Positions 36,786 to 47,600 of a DNA stretch of 64,000 nucleotides are shown here, in pieces. The position numbers and the translations under genes are program-made. The notes under the pieces are model-generated. The model worked only from the letters and a program-made list of their open reading frames with translations. It did no database searches and was not told the origin of the DNA. The stretch comes from Caecitellus pseudoparvulus (Eukaryota; Bigyra: Bicosoecida), in the NCBI GenBank assembly GCA_965644315.1, contig CBFFRQ010000006.1, forward strand, positions 117,535 to 181,534, given 5' to 3'. Positions within the stretch are counted from its first letter, which is position 1; the number at the start of each line of letters is the position of its first letter.

Positions 36786-37889
36786 ATGCAAGGCTCAGGC
36801 GCCGAACTTGAAGATGGCACAGAGTGTACAAGATGTGGTCGCTCCGGAAGCGATGTGCTTGGCCGCCATGTCCAGCTGCTGTACACGGAATGCGGGCACT
36901 GCATGTGCGTGTGGCGTTTCGCTTGCGCTGCTCGGCGAAACGCAAGTGCTTCGACGCTGGATGCCTCCCTCACAGCTGCGATAAGTGCAAGAAGCGCATG
37001 TTCCAGGGGAAGTCAGCAGCGCTGTGTCCCAGGTGCAACAGCGTCATGCGCCTGCATTTGCTGACGACGAAGAGCCCCGCCGAGAAGTCCTTCGAGCACG
37101 AGCTGCACATCCGCAGGCGTCTCAGTGAAATGTGCGTGCCGCCTGCGCCGCTGGGTGGCTCGCCTGCCAGTCGCTACAAGCAGCCCTGCAAGAGCCTGCA
37201 GATTCAACAAACGGCGGGAAGACTTCGACAGCCTGGAGGCGTACAATGAGTACTTGGAGATGGTGGAGGAGAAAGGTGCGTGGTGCCAGGCCAGCGCAGT
37301 GAACCAGACAGGCCACGCAGCCACCTGCCCCACGCCACGCTGCCCAGCTGACGCCCTTCGCTCTGGAGGGGACAAGGAGGCGGTGGAAGCAGCCCTGGCC
37401 CAGTACAAGAGCTTGCACGCGCGGGAGATCAACCTGGCCACCGAGGCAGCCCGCCGACGCCGAGAGATGGAGCAGGTGCAAGCCAAACACGACATCGCAC
37501 TGAGACTGCAGCGTGCCGCAGCTGCCAACCCGAAGGACGCCTACGCACAGGAAGCTGCCGAGGCTGCTGCTGCTGCCGCAAGGGCGGCCTCACACTCTGC
37601 CGCTGCCCCAGGCTCACACGCAGGACAGGGGGTGGCTGGGCCGACACTGGAGGCAGTGCACTTGAGACCACTGCCGAGGCGGGCGGCGCCTGAACTGGGC
37701 CCTGTTGTGGCTGACCCCGCCGTGCGTGCGGAGAGGTTCTGGGTGCAGCATCGTGGGGGCAAGATACCGCCAGGCATCAGCCGCAGGAAGCTGGAAGCCA
37801 GCGTGCAGGGCGCCACGAAGTTGGCTGGTGGGCTTGACGCAGCTGCGGTGAAGGAGAGGCTCCTGCGAGACACCATGGCTGGGTTGTGA
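36786..37889 (+). CDS. MNAT1: MAT1/TFB3, CDK-activating kinase assembly factor
   Basis: Model: 36786-36904, 36976-37131, 37202-37275, 37348-37889 (introns 71, 70 and 72 nt; donors all gtgcgt), 296 aa, close to human MAT1 (309 aa). The spliced N-terminus forms a C3HC4 RING finger: CTRCG, then ECGHCICDKC across the first junction, then ALCPRC. The MAT1 signature follows across the second junction: FNKRREDFDSLEAYNEYLEM. The middle is a charged helical region with a stretch resembling the MAT1 coiled coil. The C-terminus, AGGLDAAAVKERLLRDTMAGL without its last residue or two, parallels the CDK7/cyclin H-activating tail. MAT1 bridges CDK7-cyclin H to TFIIH in transcription, repair and cell-cycle control. 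The third intron's acceptor is the least certain: 37378 also fits the frame. Confidence 0.9.
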
Positions 37890-38344
37890 CGGTGGATAGG
37901 GGGGGCAAGTGGCTTGGTCTGGCGGGCTCGGCTGTGCATGACTGAGACGGGGTCCCTTGTGCAAGCTCGAGAGTATCTGTCTTGAGAATTCATGATGTTT
38001 GCGAACTCAGGTTGGCACACCTTTAGATTGTGTCAAGCCGTAATCGGCATGCATGTGATTACTGCAAGCGTTTGTCTCGGGTTGACGCAAAGTGTGGAAG
38101 GTGGACGACGGCCAGATTTCACTGACAAACTCCTCACAAACTGACAAAATAATTGTGCATCCAGCTTCACCTCGCCGGGGATGTGCCAGGCAGTGTGATC
38201 ATACCATAGCACTGTTGTGCTGCAGATAGGGGTCGCGTTTTGTCGTTGTGCCGGCAGGCAGACGGTGTGAGTTGATTCCCCCGCCAACTCTGGCTGTGCT
38301 TGCGGGCCATCCAGCTCGGCTCTGAAGGAGGACTGCTCGGAGCC
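37890..38344. other. intergenic region, MAT1 to WW gene
   Basis: This 455-nt stretch has visibly lower GC than adjacent exons and holds the MAT1 3' UTR and the WW-gene promoter. I looked for tRNA-like folds, repeats and extra exons and saw nothing convincing. Confidence 0.4.
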
Positions 38345-38868
38345 ATGGCAGGAGTCTGGACGCAGCACTTTGTGGAAGAAGAGGGCCGGAGCTTCTGGTA
38401 CAATGTCAAGACAGGCGTGTCGACGTGGCAGCACCCCAGCTCAATCGAAGGCAGCGCAGCACCAGGACCGGCTGGTGCAGTTCAAACTGCAGGTGGGGAG
38501 ACGAAACACCAATCCAGCATTGGAGAGGAGCTCACAGCCAAAGCTGCAGCAGCTGCAGCGGCAGCGGCCGAGTCTGCAGCGTCAAAGTGAGCACCCAAGC
38601 TTGCTGTGTATTTGTGCAATTTCCGCATGCACACGACGGGCGCTCCTTGCCCTTTCACAGGTTGAGGGCGCAGCTGGCGGCAAAGCGCAAGGCAGGTGGT
38701 GCGCGCATCAAGATGGGCGAGCTCAAGGGAGGGGGTGGCAAGCGTGAGGAGCAAGGGGAGGCGGGGGCAGGAGACCTGCAGGCGCAGTACCGGGGCAGTG
38801 TGAAGGAGCTGGCTGCATTGAACCCAAGCAGCGCTCACGGGACAGGCGGCAGGGGGCTGGTGAAGTGA
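38345..38868 (+). CDS. small WW-domain protein
   Basis: Model: 38345-38586, intron 38587-38660 (74 nt, gtgagc...cacag), 38661-38868; 149 aa, ATGG start. Residues about 4-33 form a WW domain: WTQHFVEEEGRSFWYN, then TGVSTWQHP. Both signature tryptophans, the aromatic FWY and the closing proline are present. WW domains bind proline-rich peptides, and many occur in splicing or transcription factors. An Ala-rich spacer follows. Exon 2 encodes a basic segment, LRAQLAAKRKAGGARIKMGE, and an acidic-to-polar tail. No second domain was recognised. The proline-rich giant protein nearby is a conceivable ligand type, but nothing links the two directly. Confidence 0.8.
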
Positions 38869-38911
38869 TCCAGTGGCCCTGCCGAAACTGGGCGCTGCGC
38901 TGCGCAGCCCA

Positions 38912-39409
38912 TCACATGAAGTTGGTTGCGCCAGTGGCGGCGACATCCACTGCCTCGCGGCTGTGAGTGCCGGTGTCCTGCTGGGTCATGTGCTCAGGCA
39001 GGAAGATGCCGTGGGAGGCCAGGAGGTCCACCAGGTCTTGCTCAGAGTGGTCTGGCGTGAGCGCGTGGCGGGCCACCAGCTGCCGCCGCATTTGCTCAGG
39101 AGCCCGCTCTGGCGCCACGATGCCGAACTGAGTCAGGAGCTCAGCTGGATCACGAGTGACATACAATTCAAGGAAGGGGTCCGTCACGCGCTGCACCAAG
39201 CGCAGGGCCTTCTGCGGGTACTGCCGGGCAGTGTGCCTCACGAAGGCCTTGACGCCAGGGAACGCCTTCATGCCACAGGACTGCACTGGCCCGCGCAGCT
39301 CAGCCCACTCAGCCTGCACAGCATTGCCTGTGTCTGAGGGCACCATTTGTTGGGCATAGCCAGCGACCATGGCCAGGGTGGCGCACGCCACCAGCCCTCG
39401 CAGTGCCAT
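38912..39409 (-). CDS. SELENOF/SELENOM-like thioredoxin-fold ER protein without Sec or Cys
   Basis: Single minus-strand exon, 165 aa, start ATGG at 39409. The N-terminus MALRGLVACATLAMVAGYAQ is a good signal peptide, so the protein enters the secretory pathway. The body follows the Sep15/SelM thioredoxin-like pattern: AELRGPVQSCGMKAFPGVK (about residue 35-55), then AFVRHTARQYPQKAL, then TDPFLELY and a helical C-terminus. In family members the first motif is CGU-K or CGGU/CxxC; here Met replaces Sec/Cys, so the redox pair is lost. Only 43 nt separate this gene's 3' end from the convergent WW gene, leaving little room for a SECIS element. No KDEL-like tail is visible. The family call rests on this motif set, not on a full alignment. 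Confidence 0.65.
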   Translation of the reverse strand: MALRGLVACATLAMVAGYAQQMVPSDTGNAVQAEWAELRGPVQSCGMKAFPGVKAFVRHTARQYPQKALRLVQRVTDPFLELYVTRDPAELLTQFGIVAPERAPEQMRRQLVARHALTPDHSEQDLVDLLASHGIFLPEHMTQQDTGTHSREAVDVAATGATNFM

Positions 39410-39878
39410 GAGAGAGTGTCGCGGCGACGAAGCGGGACAAGTGTGTCGTGGTGTCACAGTCAGGGGGCGAGCAGCGAGTATGTGTTGCGATTTGGGCAGA
39501 GGCGAGCAGCACTTGGTGTGATCAATTTGGTTTTGGCCGCGCTGGGGGCCACGGCCGAGTGCGCGTTGGTGGTTGGCGAAAAAGGCAGCAACGTGGCTCT
39601 GGCCTGTGGAAGCCTGCCTGCGTTTGGTACCGTTGTCGCCATGCCGCGCTTGTGGGAATCTCTTTTCGATGGTATACACCGCATGCGCCTTCGCTTTGCG
39701 CTCCAAGGATGCCAGGGCTCGGAATGGGAGCTGACCTCCGCGCCAGCTTGACGAAGAAGCATTCATTATCGGTGCATAGAACAAACTTCTCAAATGGCTT
39801 ACCGGAATTCTGACGCAGACTGTCTGGAACCCAGCCAGCTGCCGTCCAACCTCTCGGCAGCGACCGGGGCTCGTTTCA
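39410..39878. promoter_or_regulatory. divergent intergenic region between SELENOF-like gene and sorting nexin
   Basis: These 469 nt separate the divergent starts of the SELENOF-like gene (minus) and the sorting nexin (plus), so both promoters should be here. No TATA box, RNA gene or repeat was identified. Short open frames in the region have no recognisable protein features. Confidence 0.4.
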
Positions 39879-42800
39879 ATGCGTGGGGCTGGCAGGGAAT
39901 CCGCCACGGTGCGGCTGCTCGCCTTGGCACCTAGCATGGCAGGGGAAGCGGGTGCAGCAGCGGAGGTGGCGGCGGAGAGGAGCAGCATTCTGCGAGCCAC
40001 CGCAGAGGAGGGCGTGCCTGCGCTGCTGGCCCTGGCCCAGGCTGCGTTGCGTGAAGGGAAGGCACACTACCAGGCGCAGCTGTGGGTGCGCGTGGGCGTA
40101 TGGGTGGCGGGGGCAGCGTGCCTGTTCGCGTTTCTGCAGGAGCCTGTGACCAACACGGTGGCCTTGATAAGCGCGCTTCTCTCCCTCTCACTGTACCTGG
40201 CAGTGTTGTTGGTGCTGGGCGTGGCCGCCTTGCATCAGTTTGTCCTGGCTGAAGACCAGGCGGCACTGCGGCATATGTGGGGCCCACAAACCCCGACGGT
40301 GATGCCAAGTCCCAGGAGATTGGAGGATAGACATAGAAGGCCACCGGCAGAGGTATTTCGCAAGTGCTGGGAGCTGCCGAGGCCGGTTGTGGAGGTGCTG
40401 GGTGAGTGTGCGGAAATTGCCGCATTGCGTGGTCACCCTGGCATACCCTGTCCCCGTGCTCGCTGCCTCAGCCCCTGCCGTGGAGTTCGTTCGTCGAGAC
40501 TTTGTGGAGTCATGGTTTCACCCCATGGTGAGCTCTGATGCGGAGTTCACGACATACTGCCAGTGGGTCACCACGCATGCAGTGGGCAGCTTGGCCAAAG
40601 CGAGCAAAGTGCTGGGGAAACCTGGTGGCCCAGGCGAGGTGCGCCCATCGCTGCTCCTGCTCAATGACGTTGCAGAGGCAGTGGAGTACCACCTGCACTG
40701 GTTCACAGTCATGCGCAAGCGGGCTGCTGAGCGCTCTCCAGCCCTCTTCCGGCGGCGCCTGCCGCCTCCGGACAGCAGACGCTTTGTCGCGTCAGGGCAC
40801 GACCTGGGGCGGGAGGACACAGACGCGTACCCTAGCCCCAGCCACACGATGGGGCACCGGCCATGGGTAGCAGCCCGCACCATGGCGGTGCAGCACGAGT
40901 TCTCAGCGGCGGCGGTGGATGCCGCGGTGGGTGCTGGGCAGGGCCGTATTGCCATCCTGCACCCCGCCTGCTACGTGCAGGACACACGGTGCCTGGGCAG
41001 CACACTGCACGCCCACCAGCAGGCGCACAGCGGGGGCAGGGGGCATGCTGCAGAGGACTGCGCCACGACGCACCTTCCCTTTGAACCACCCCCCGCTGTG
41101 GCTTTGCAGGGTGCCTCCACAGAGTGCCAGACGCGGTACTTAAGGCAGCTCACGAGTGGCCTCGTCAGCCGCCTGCTGCCGGACGAGGATGCAGCGAGCC
41201 CCGCTGTGGCGACAGTGGTGCGGGAGCTCCTCACGACCTGTGTGCTGCTGCCAGCCATGGAGTCGCTGTGCCACCCGCACACTCTGAACGCGTTGCTGGC
41301 TCAGCAACTCACGGCAGCCCCTGCCTCCAGCACGCCCCGGGCTGCGGAAGCAGCGGCTGAAGCGGCAGTGCACGCTCCCGATGTGGAGAGTGCCTTGGGC
41401 GGCGGTGGCGTGGCAGGTGCTCCGGCCCCCATGCCTGAGGGGTTCTCTGATGAGGAGAGCGACGGTGGCACAGCCGTGTACTCGTCTGCAGAGGGCCGGG
41501 CAGTTGGTGCGTCGCCCTTTCATGACGTCGGCGTCAGCGGCAGCATGGCGCCAGAGGGGCCAGGTGCAGGGATCCGGGGCGAGGGTGGTGCTGGCACGGT
41601 GCCCAGCATGCACACACCGCCCACCAGCTACACCATCAGCACGACGCCAGTGCCGGCGGAGGCCGACTTTGACCAGGGCAGCGGTGACACTGACGCCGGC
41701 ACACAGTTCTTCTACGGCGTCATGGCAGCCTCCCAAGCCTGCACTTTGCTGCAGGGCGCGCCACCCGGCAGCTTTACACTGCGGTCCCCTCCTCGCTCAG
41801 CGACGGACGAGGCCGCCCCAGCAGATGCGCACATCCAGGCTGACGTCATCGCCGTGGCCCTGGACGGCGTGGTGCTGACACATGTGGCGGCAGATGGCTC
41901 CCTGCGACACCAGCCGATAGGGGTACACATGCAGGCCACAGCGGGCGACCAGCCGCCCAGCAGCTTTTTCTGCGCAGAGGCAGTGATCAAGGGCGCGCCT
42001 GTCCCGGCGGGGGATGTGCTTGTCATCCGTGATGGCATCGTGCACGCAGCAGGCAGCTCCACCTGGTCTCACGGGTTGCCAGTGCTGAATGCGGGGTTGC
42101 CGCCGGGCGTGCGGGGCGGGCCGGCCCTCAAGGTGGTGGCCCGTTCGCCGGTGTGTGGGACCCTGGCGCAGTTGCTGCGCAGTTGCTTGTTCGACAAGGC
42201 CCGGTATGGCTTGGCGTGGGGCTCAGCGGGGGGCTCGGCAGTGCCGCCCCTCACCGCACTGTACGCCGGCGAGGCGGGTGCAGTCAGGACCGCCAGTGGA
42301 CCCACCACCCCGCAGTCAGGTGCGCCTTGCCCGACACCGCCCTCCCCCACAGCAGCAGTGCACGGGGCAGATGGTGAGGGGAGTATGGATGGGTGGGAGG
42401 CAGTGCCGCGCCCCACCCCCGTGCAGACCGAGTCTCACTTCACCCGGCACATGAACGGGACGTACACACGCGCGGCGTGTGTTGCAGACGCGAACTCCAC
42501 CAAACACGCCAAAACGCACAGCTCCATCCTGCGTTACGGCGTGGGGCGACCTGCTTCGCACAGCACTGCGGAAGCCAAGCGCCCGCCACGGGAACGCAGC
42601 ATGTCGGCTGCCTCAGGCCTGTTCAACTCTGTCTTGGCCAGCATCGGCAGCAAGGCAGGCGTGTTGGCGGAAGAGCTGGCCACTGCTGAGACTGCCGCGG
42701 CATGCTGCGGTGCCACACCCCCTGTCGAGCGCAGTGCGCTGCGTGAGCTGCTGATGCATGGCCTGTACCAGCCTTCCCTGGCGCACAGCAGGGTGGTTCG

Positions 42801-44406
42801 CAGGCGTGTCCGGGCCGACTACGTTCGCAGCAGTGACTCGCTGCTGCCACGCCTGCTGCTGCGACCAGCTGCCGTGACGCTGCAACAACGCGGTCTGCTG
42901 CTGCCACGCCTGCTGCCGCTAGAAGTGGCGCTGACGAAGGCACTCATTCTGGACAAACGCGACACTGCCCTCAGCGGACCGGTGGTGGTGTACCGGTTCA
43001 GCGTGGCCTGGATCTGCCCGCAAGGCGCGTCAGTGCCCAGCCAGGCGGCTCGTCGCATGCACGCCGCGCTGCCGTCGTCCGCGCAGAGCTGGAAGGTGAA
43101 CCTGCGGTATTCGGCGCTGCACAGCCTGCATGGGCGGCTGTGCAAGGCATGTCCCCGCCTGGCTGGGGCGCTGCCCTTCCCACCCAAGCGCGCGGGGTTT
43201 CTGGGCTCCAACTTGGACCGATCTTTCATCGCTGCACGAGCCCAGGCGCTGGGCAGCTGGCTGGAAGGCGTCATGGGCTCGACGGCTCTGGCTAGCAGCG
43301 CGGAGATGCGGAGTGCGCTGGTGCCAGGGGATGTCTTGGAGGCGGTGGAGGCTGCATGGGAGATCGCAGAGGCCGAGCCGTTGGTGTTGGAAGGGGGCGC
43401 CACACCCCCCCCTCCACGTGGTGAGGTGGGGGGGCACCATTCAGGCGGGGAGGCACAAGCTTCGCCCCTGCAGTCCAGTGCGGGGGATGGGTTGGGCTTT
43501 GAGCACGACGCTGTGCTTGTGGCAGGGCGCCCACCCGCCTCAGCCGGCGCTGGGGCAACTGCCGATGTTGCCGGCGGCGGGCACAGCCCACCCCGTGGAG
43601 GTGGAGGGGGGGCAGCTTCACGCAGTCCCCGCCGCCACGCCAGGCAACGCCGTGGCACAGTCTCCGGCAAGGAGTTGCAAAGCCTGGACCTGAACATCTT
43701 CGGCGTCGTGTCGGAGGTGTTCGACCTGCCCTCCCAGTCCTGGCTGCGGCGCAACGCAGTGGGCGTCGCACGGTCCATGGCGAAGCTGTTCTTCCACGGC
43801 ACAGCCGCCGACGCGCTGAAGGCGTCCTACAGCCAGGTGATGAAGGACGAAGCGATTGCCGCGACTCTGCGCGTGCTGCGGGACCAGCTGTGGCCCGACG
43901 GCGTCTGGTGCAGCGAAGTGCCGGGCTACGCTGAGGCCAGCGCGGCAGCCTGGACGGCAGATGTGCAGTGGCGGGACCGTGACGCCTTGTTGCAGGCGGT
44001 GGAGGAGAGTATGCTGACGTCTGGCCTGCCGTCCATCCTGGGCCGGGAGTGCGTGAGCCAGGGCGCGCACCGGCTGGTGGAGATGCTGAACTGCCCCCTG
44101 GTCCTGCGCAGCCTCATGTACACCATCATGGACGCCCTGCTGTCCCACCTCTTCTCCGGCCTGCCCGTGCACGGACTGAGCCAGAAGGCCCAGGTGATGA
44201 AGGCATGGGCGGACATTGGGGGCGGCACCGGCACCTCGCGCTTCTTCGGGCAGGACGTCATGTCGGGGGACATGCCTCGAGCCTCGGCGGCAGCTGGATT
44301 CTTCACTTCTGGTCTGCTGTCCCTGCCCAGCCTGCCCTTCCTCGGCCGGGGAGCGCCAGAGTCAGGCGCAGCCGCCGGCAGGCCCTCCGCCAATCCGCCA
44401 AGCTGA
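39879..44406 (+). CDS. PXA-PX-nexin_C sorting nexin (SNX13/14/19/25-Mdm1 type)
   Basis: Model: 39879-40401, intron 40402-40471 (70 nt, gtgagt...cctcag), 40472-44406; 1485 aa. Two adjacent hydrophobic segments near residues 75-125 form an N-terminal membrane anchor. The PXA domain (about 175-465) begins VEFVRRDFVESWF and includes TRYLRQL and VVRELLTTCVLLPAME. The PX phosphoinositide-binding domain (about 1013-1110) has LRYSALHSLHGRL and PFPPKR. The sorting nexin C-terminal domain spans about 1264-1404. Relatives sit in the ER and tether it to endosomes, vacuoles or lipid droplets. No RGS domain is recognisable between PXA and PX; that 550-residue linker is low-complexity plus an unknown segment. 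A 135-nt stretch, 40975-41109, interrupts PXA and has GT-AG ends in frame, so it may be an intron. Confidence 0.88.
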
Positions 44407-44630
44407 GAGCTCCTTGGCTGTGGATACAATTCTGCCGCAGACCATCCAGGCTGCCCGAGTACAATGCATTGAACTGAATTGAGGTCTGCTGCGCAGTGGG
44501 AGGCAGCGTGCCGAAAGTTCCAGCAGCTCGTGGGCAGCGCTCGTGAGCCAGCGAGTGAGCTGTTGGCCACGGCATTCGTTACCCGGCGCTGAAGAACTGC
44601 GTCTTTTCAAGCAGAGGGGGAGCAGGGAGC

Positions 44631-47600
44631 ATGGAACACTTGGAGTCGGTAAAGGCGCAGGTGTCAAGGTGGCTAGCCGCATTTTCCAGCAAGCATGGGA
44701 GGCCAGCAAGCAGGGAAGACCTGCGTCAAAATCCGCACATCGAGGCGGCCATGCGAGCACTCAAAGCAGCACAGAGGAGTGTCGCCAACAGCCCGCAGCA
44801 GAGTGGATTTCTCGGACCACGTGTTCCTCGATCTGTCCCGGCGACGAAGCCTGACAAGCGTGAAGTTCCCAGCGCCTCCCGTGGCTTCAAACGAAACAGA
44901 GCGCCGGTTGCTGCTTCCCGCCCCAAACGTCGCCGCGGAGCAGTTCCCGGCACCAGCTTAGACCCGCAAGGCAGCTGCCAAGGGGACCAGAGCATGGCCG
45001 TTGGGGGTACTGAGGGCACATTGCAAACTCCACGCAGTGCCTCCCCCTCCCACTCACCACGCGCGCATACAACCGTGTCCCCCGGTCGGGCGCCCGCTGC
45101 GCCAGATGCGGGTGGAGGGACCAGGGCAGCGCCAAATGCTGGCAGCACAGAAAGAGGCACAGACCCAAGCGCTGGCGGTGCAGCGGGCGGGTCCAGGGGC
45201 AAGTTCGCGGCCCCTCACGGGAGGCAAGCAGAGCCGCAGTCGGAGCCCAGCCTCCCAGCCCGGAAGCAGACCACCCAAGCTGAGGCCGAGGCTTCCTTCT
45301 GTGGGGCTGCACATGTGGAGGGGGACGTTTTCTCAGGGCATGGCTTTGGGCTCACGCCTGCAGCAGCCGCCAAAGCTGGCAGCAAGGGGAACTACGTCAA
45401 GTTGAACCTGCGCCGGAAACGTTTCATCGCCCGAAAGCCGAGCAAGCGTGGCCGAGCTGCTCGTGGTGCTGGGTACTGGAACACCCCTGCACCGCTTGAC
45501 GCCTCTGCTCCTCCAGCTGCGCCAGCTTTCACAGAGGCAGCCCTCGTTCGAGATGGGCAAGCCACACCCACGGGCGACAGCCCACAGTCGGGAGAGCACG
45601 ACAGCGGGGCGGCGTCAACGCCCAATGCCCCACCCCTGACGTCTGAAGCGTTTGGGGCAGGGCCCAGCTTTACATCCCGTCGGCGGTGGGGTGCAACGGC
45701 AGCGCAGCCGGTGGACCCCATCGACGTGTGTCTGGATGTGGCAGGCGAGGGGGGCACAGCGCCCAGGTTGCTGCCAGGCGACGCGGCGGGACAGGTGGTC
45801 GCTGCCAGCGACGTGCAGCCTGGCACACTCGTCGTGGGCGATGCCGACGATGCTGCCGCTTTAGCCGCGGTGCAGGCTGACCTGCGCCTGACTGCAGGCG
45901 GTCAGGTGAAGGCGGGCAGAGCGGTGCGAGCAGCCGCCCCAGCCGCTTCTGCAGCTGCGTACGCTCGGAAGCCAGTGTGTCCTGGGCACGGCATGCCTGC
46001 GAAGTTGCTGCGTGTCAAGAAGGCGGGGCGGAACAAGGGGCGCGCGTTTTATGTGTGTCCTTTGCCGCGTTCTGAGCAGTGCTCCTTTTTCGCGTGGAAG
46101 GACCAGCACGTCGCACACGCCGTGGCTGCGTACCTTGGCGCCGCCCAGGCCGCCGTGGACGAAGGCTTGGAAGGGGATGGAGTGGCGGCACAGGGCAGTG
46201 GGAGTTTGGCCGAACAACAGCGGTGGCAGCGGCTGGAGCGAGAGCGGGGAGTCGCGTGGGCCAGGGAGACGCTGCCTGTGCTGCGTGCAGCAGTCAAGAA
46301 GGGCGGCGTGCTGGCTGATGCCGAGCTTGTACAGCGCGTCCTTGGGAAAGTGCTCCCTCTATCGCGCCTGGTGAAGATGCAGCTCGTGGCGTTGCTGGCT
46401 GCTCACGATGTGCAAGCTGCCCGTGCCAAAGCGCCAGCGCGATCTGAACCTGCACAGCGACAGGAAAGCGTGTCTACAAGTCAAGCTCAGGATATGGTGG
46501 ACTTGAGCGAGGACAGCAGCGTCAGCTCTGCGTCTCAGGAGGGAGAAGACAGCGACGAGGCGGAGGGTGGCGCTACTTGGCGAGCTCAAGACAGCGTCGC
46601 GTTGAACACAACACTGCAGGGCGCTGTGAAGCCAAGCTCAGGGCAGTCCCACACTGCCCGACAAGAGGCTCCCCTGCACACGACGCTTCTGGAGCACTTC
46701 GGGTTCTCCGAGTTCCGAGGAGGGCAGGAGTGGGTCATTCGCCGTGTGCTTGCTGGGCTTAGCACCATGTACGTCGCACCCACGGGGAGCGGAAAGAGTC
46801 TCACGTACCAACTCCCAAGCCTGCTGTTGCCAGGCATTACCATTGTTGTGTCTCCCCTCGTGGCTTTGATGCGGGATCAGATGCTGCAGCTCCCACCAGC
46901 GCTGCGGGGCAGTGCCATTGTGGGTCGGCAGACCGCAGCAGACTTGGGCGCAGCGCTGCGCAGTCTGAAGGCAGGGGTGACGGACGTACTGTTCGTGTCG
47001 CCTGAGCGCTTGCTGAGCCCAGCCTTTGCTCGACTGGCACGCCAGAGCGATGGGATGCCGCTTGTTAGCCTTGTCGTGGTGGACGAGGCGCACTGCATGT
47101 CAGAGTGGAGCCACAACTTCCGCCCGGCGTACCTGCAGCTGGGAGGCTTGATTCCGCAGTTGTTCGGGGCAAAGACCCCTGTGCTGGCGCTCACGGCGAC
47201 GGCGACCCCAGCGGTTGTACAGGACGTGACACGCATGCTGCATGTGCAGGACGAGGGAGTGCACAGCTCCTCGTGGCTGCGCTCCAACCTGATTTTGCGA
47301 GTAGCCAAGGTGCCGACGGATGAAGGCAAGCAGCGCATCCTGCGGCGTCTCCTGGAGGACAAGGCGCTGTCCAGGAAGCCTGTCCTTGTGTACGTGCTGC
47401 ACCAAGCTACCGCAGAGGCCGTCGCTTCGTACTTGAAGGAGTCTGGCTTCAGTGCGGCAGCGTACCATGCCGGACTGCCCGACTCACGCAGGGAGCGGGC
47501 CCAAGCCCGATTCATGGCTGGCGCGGTGGACGTTGTTGTCGCTACTGTGGCCTTCGGTATGGGCATCAACAAGTCCAACATCAGGTGTGTCGTGCACTAC

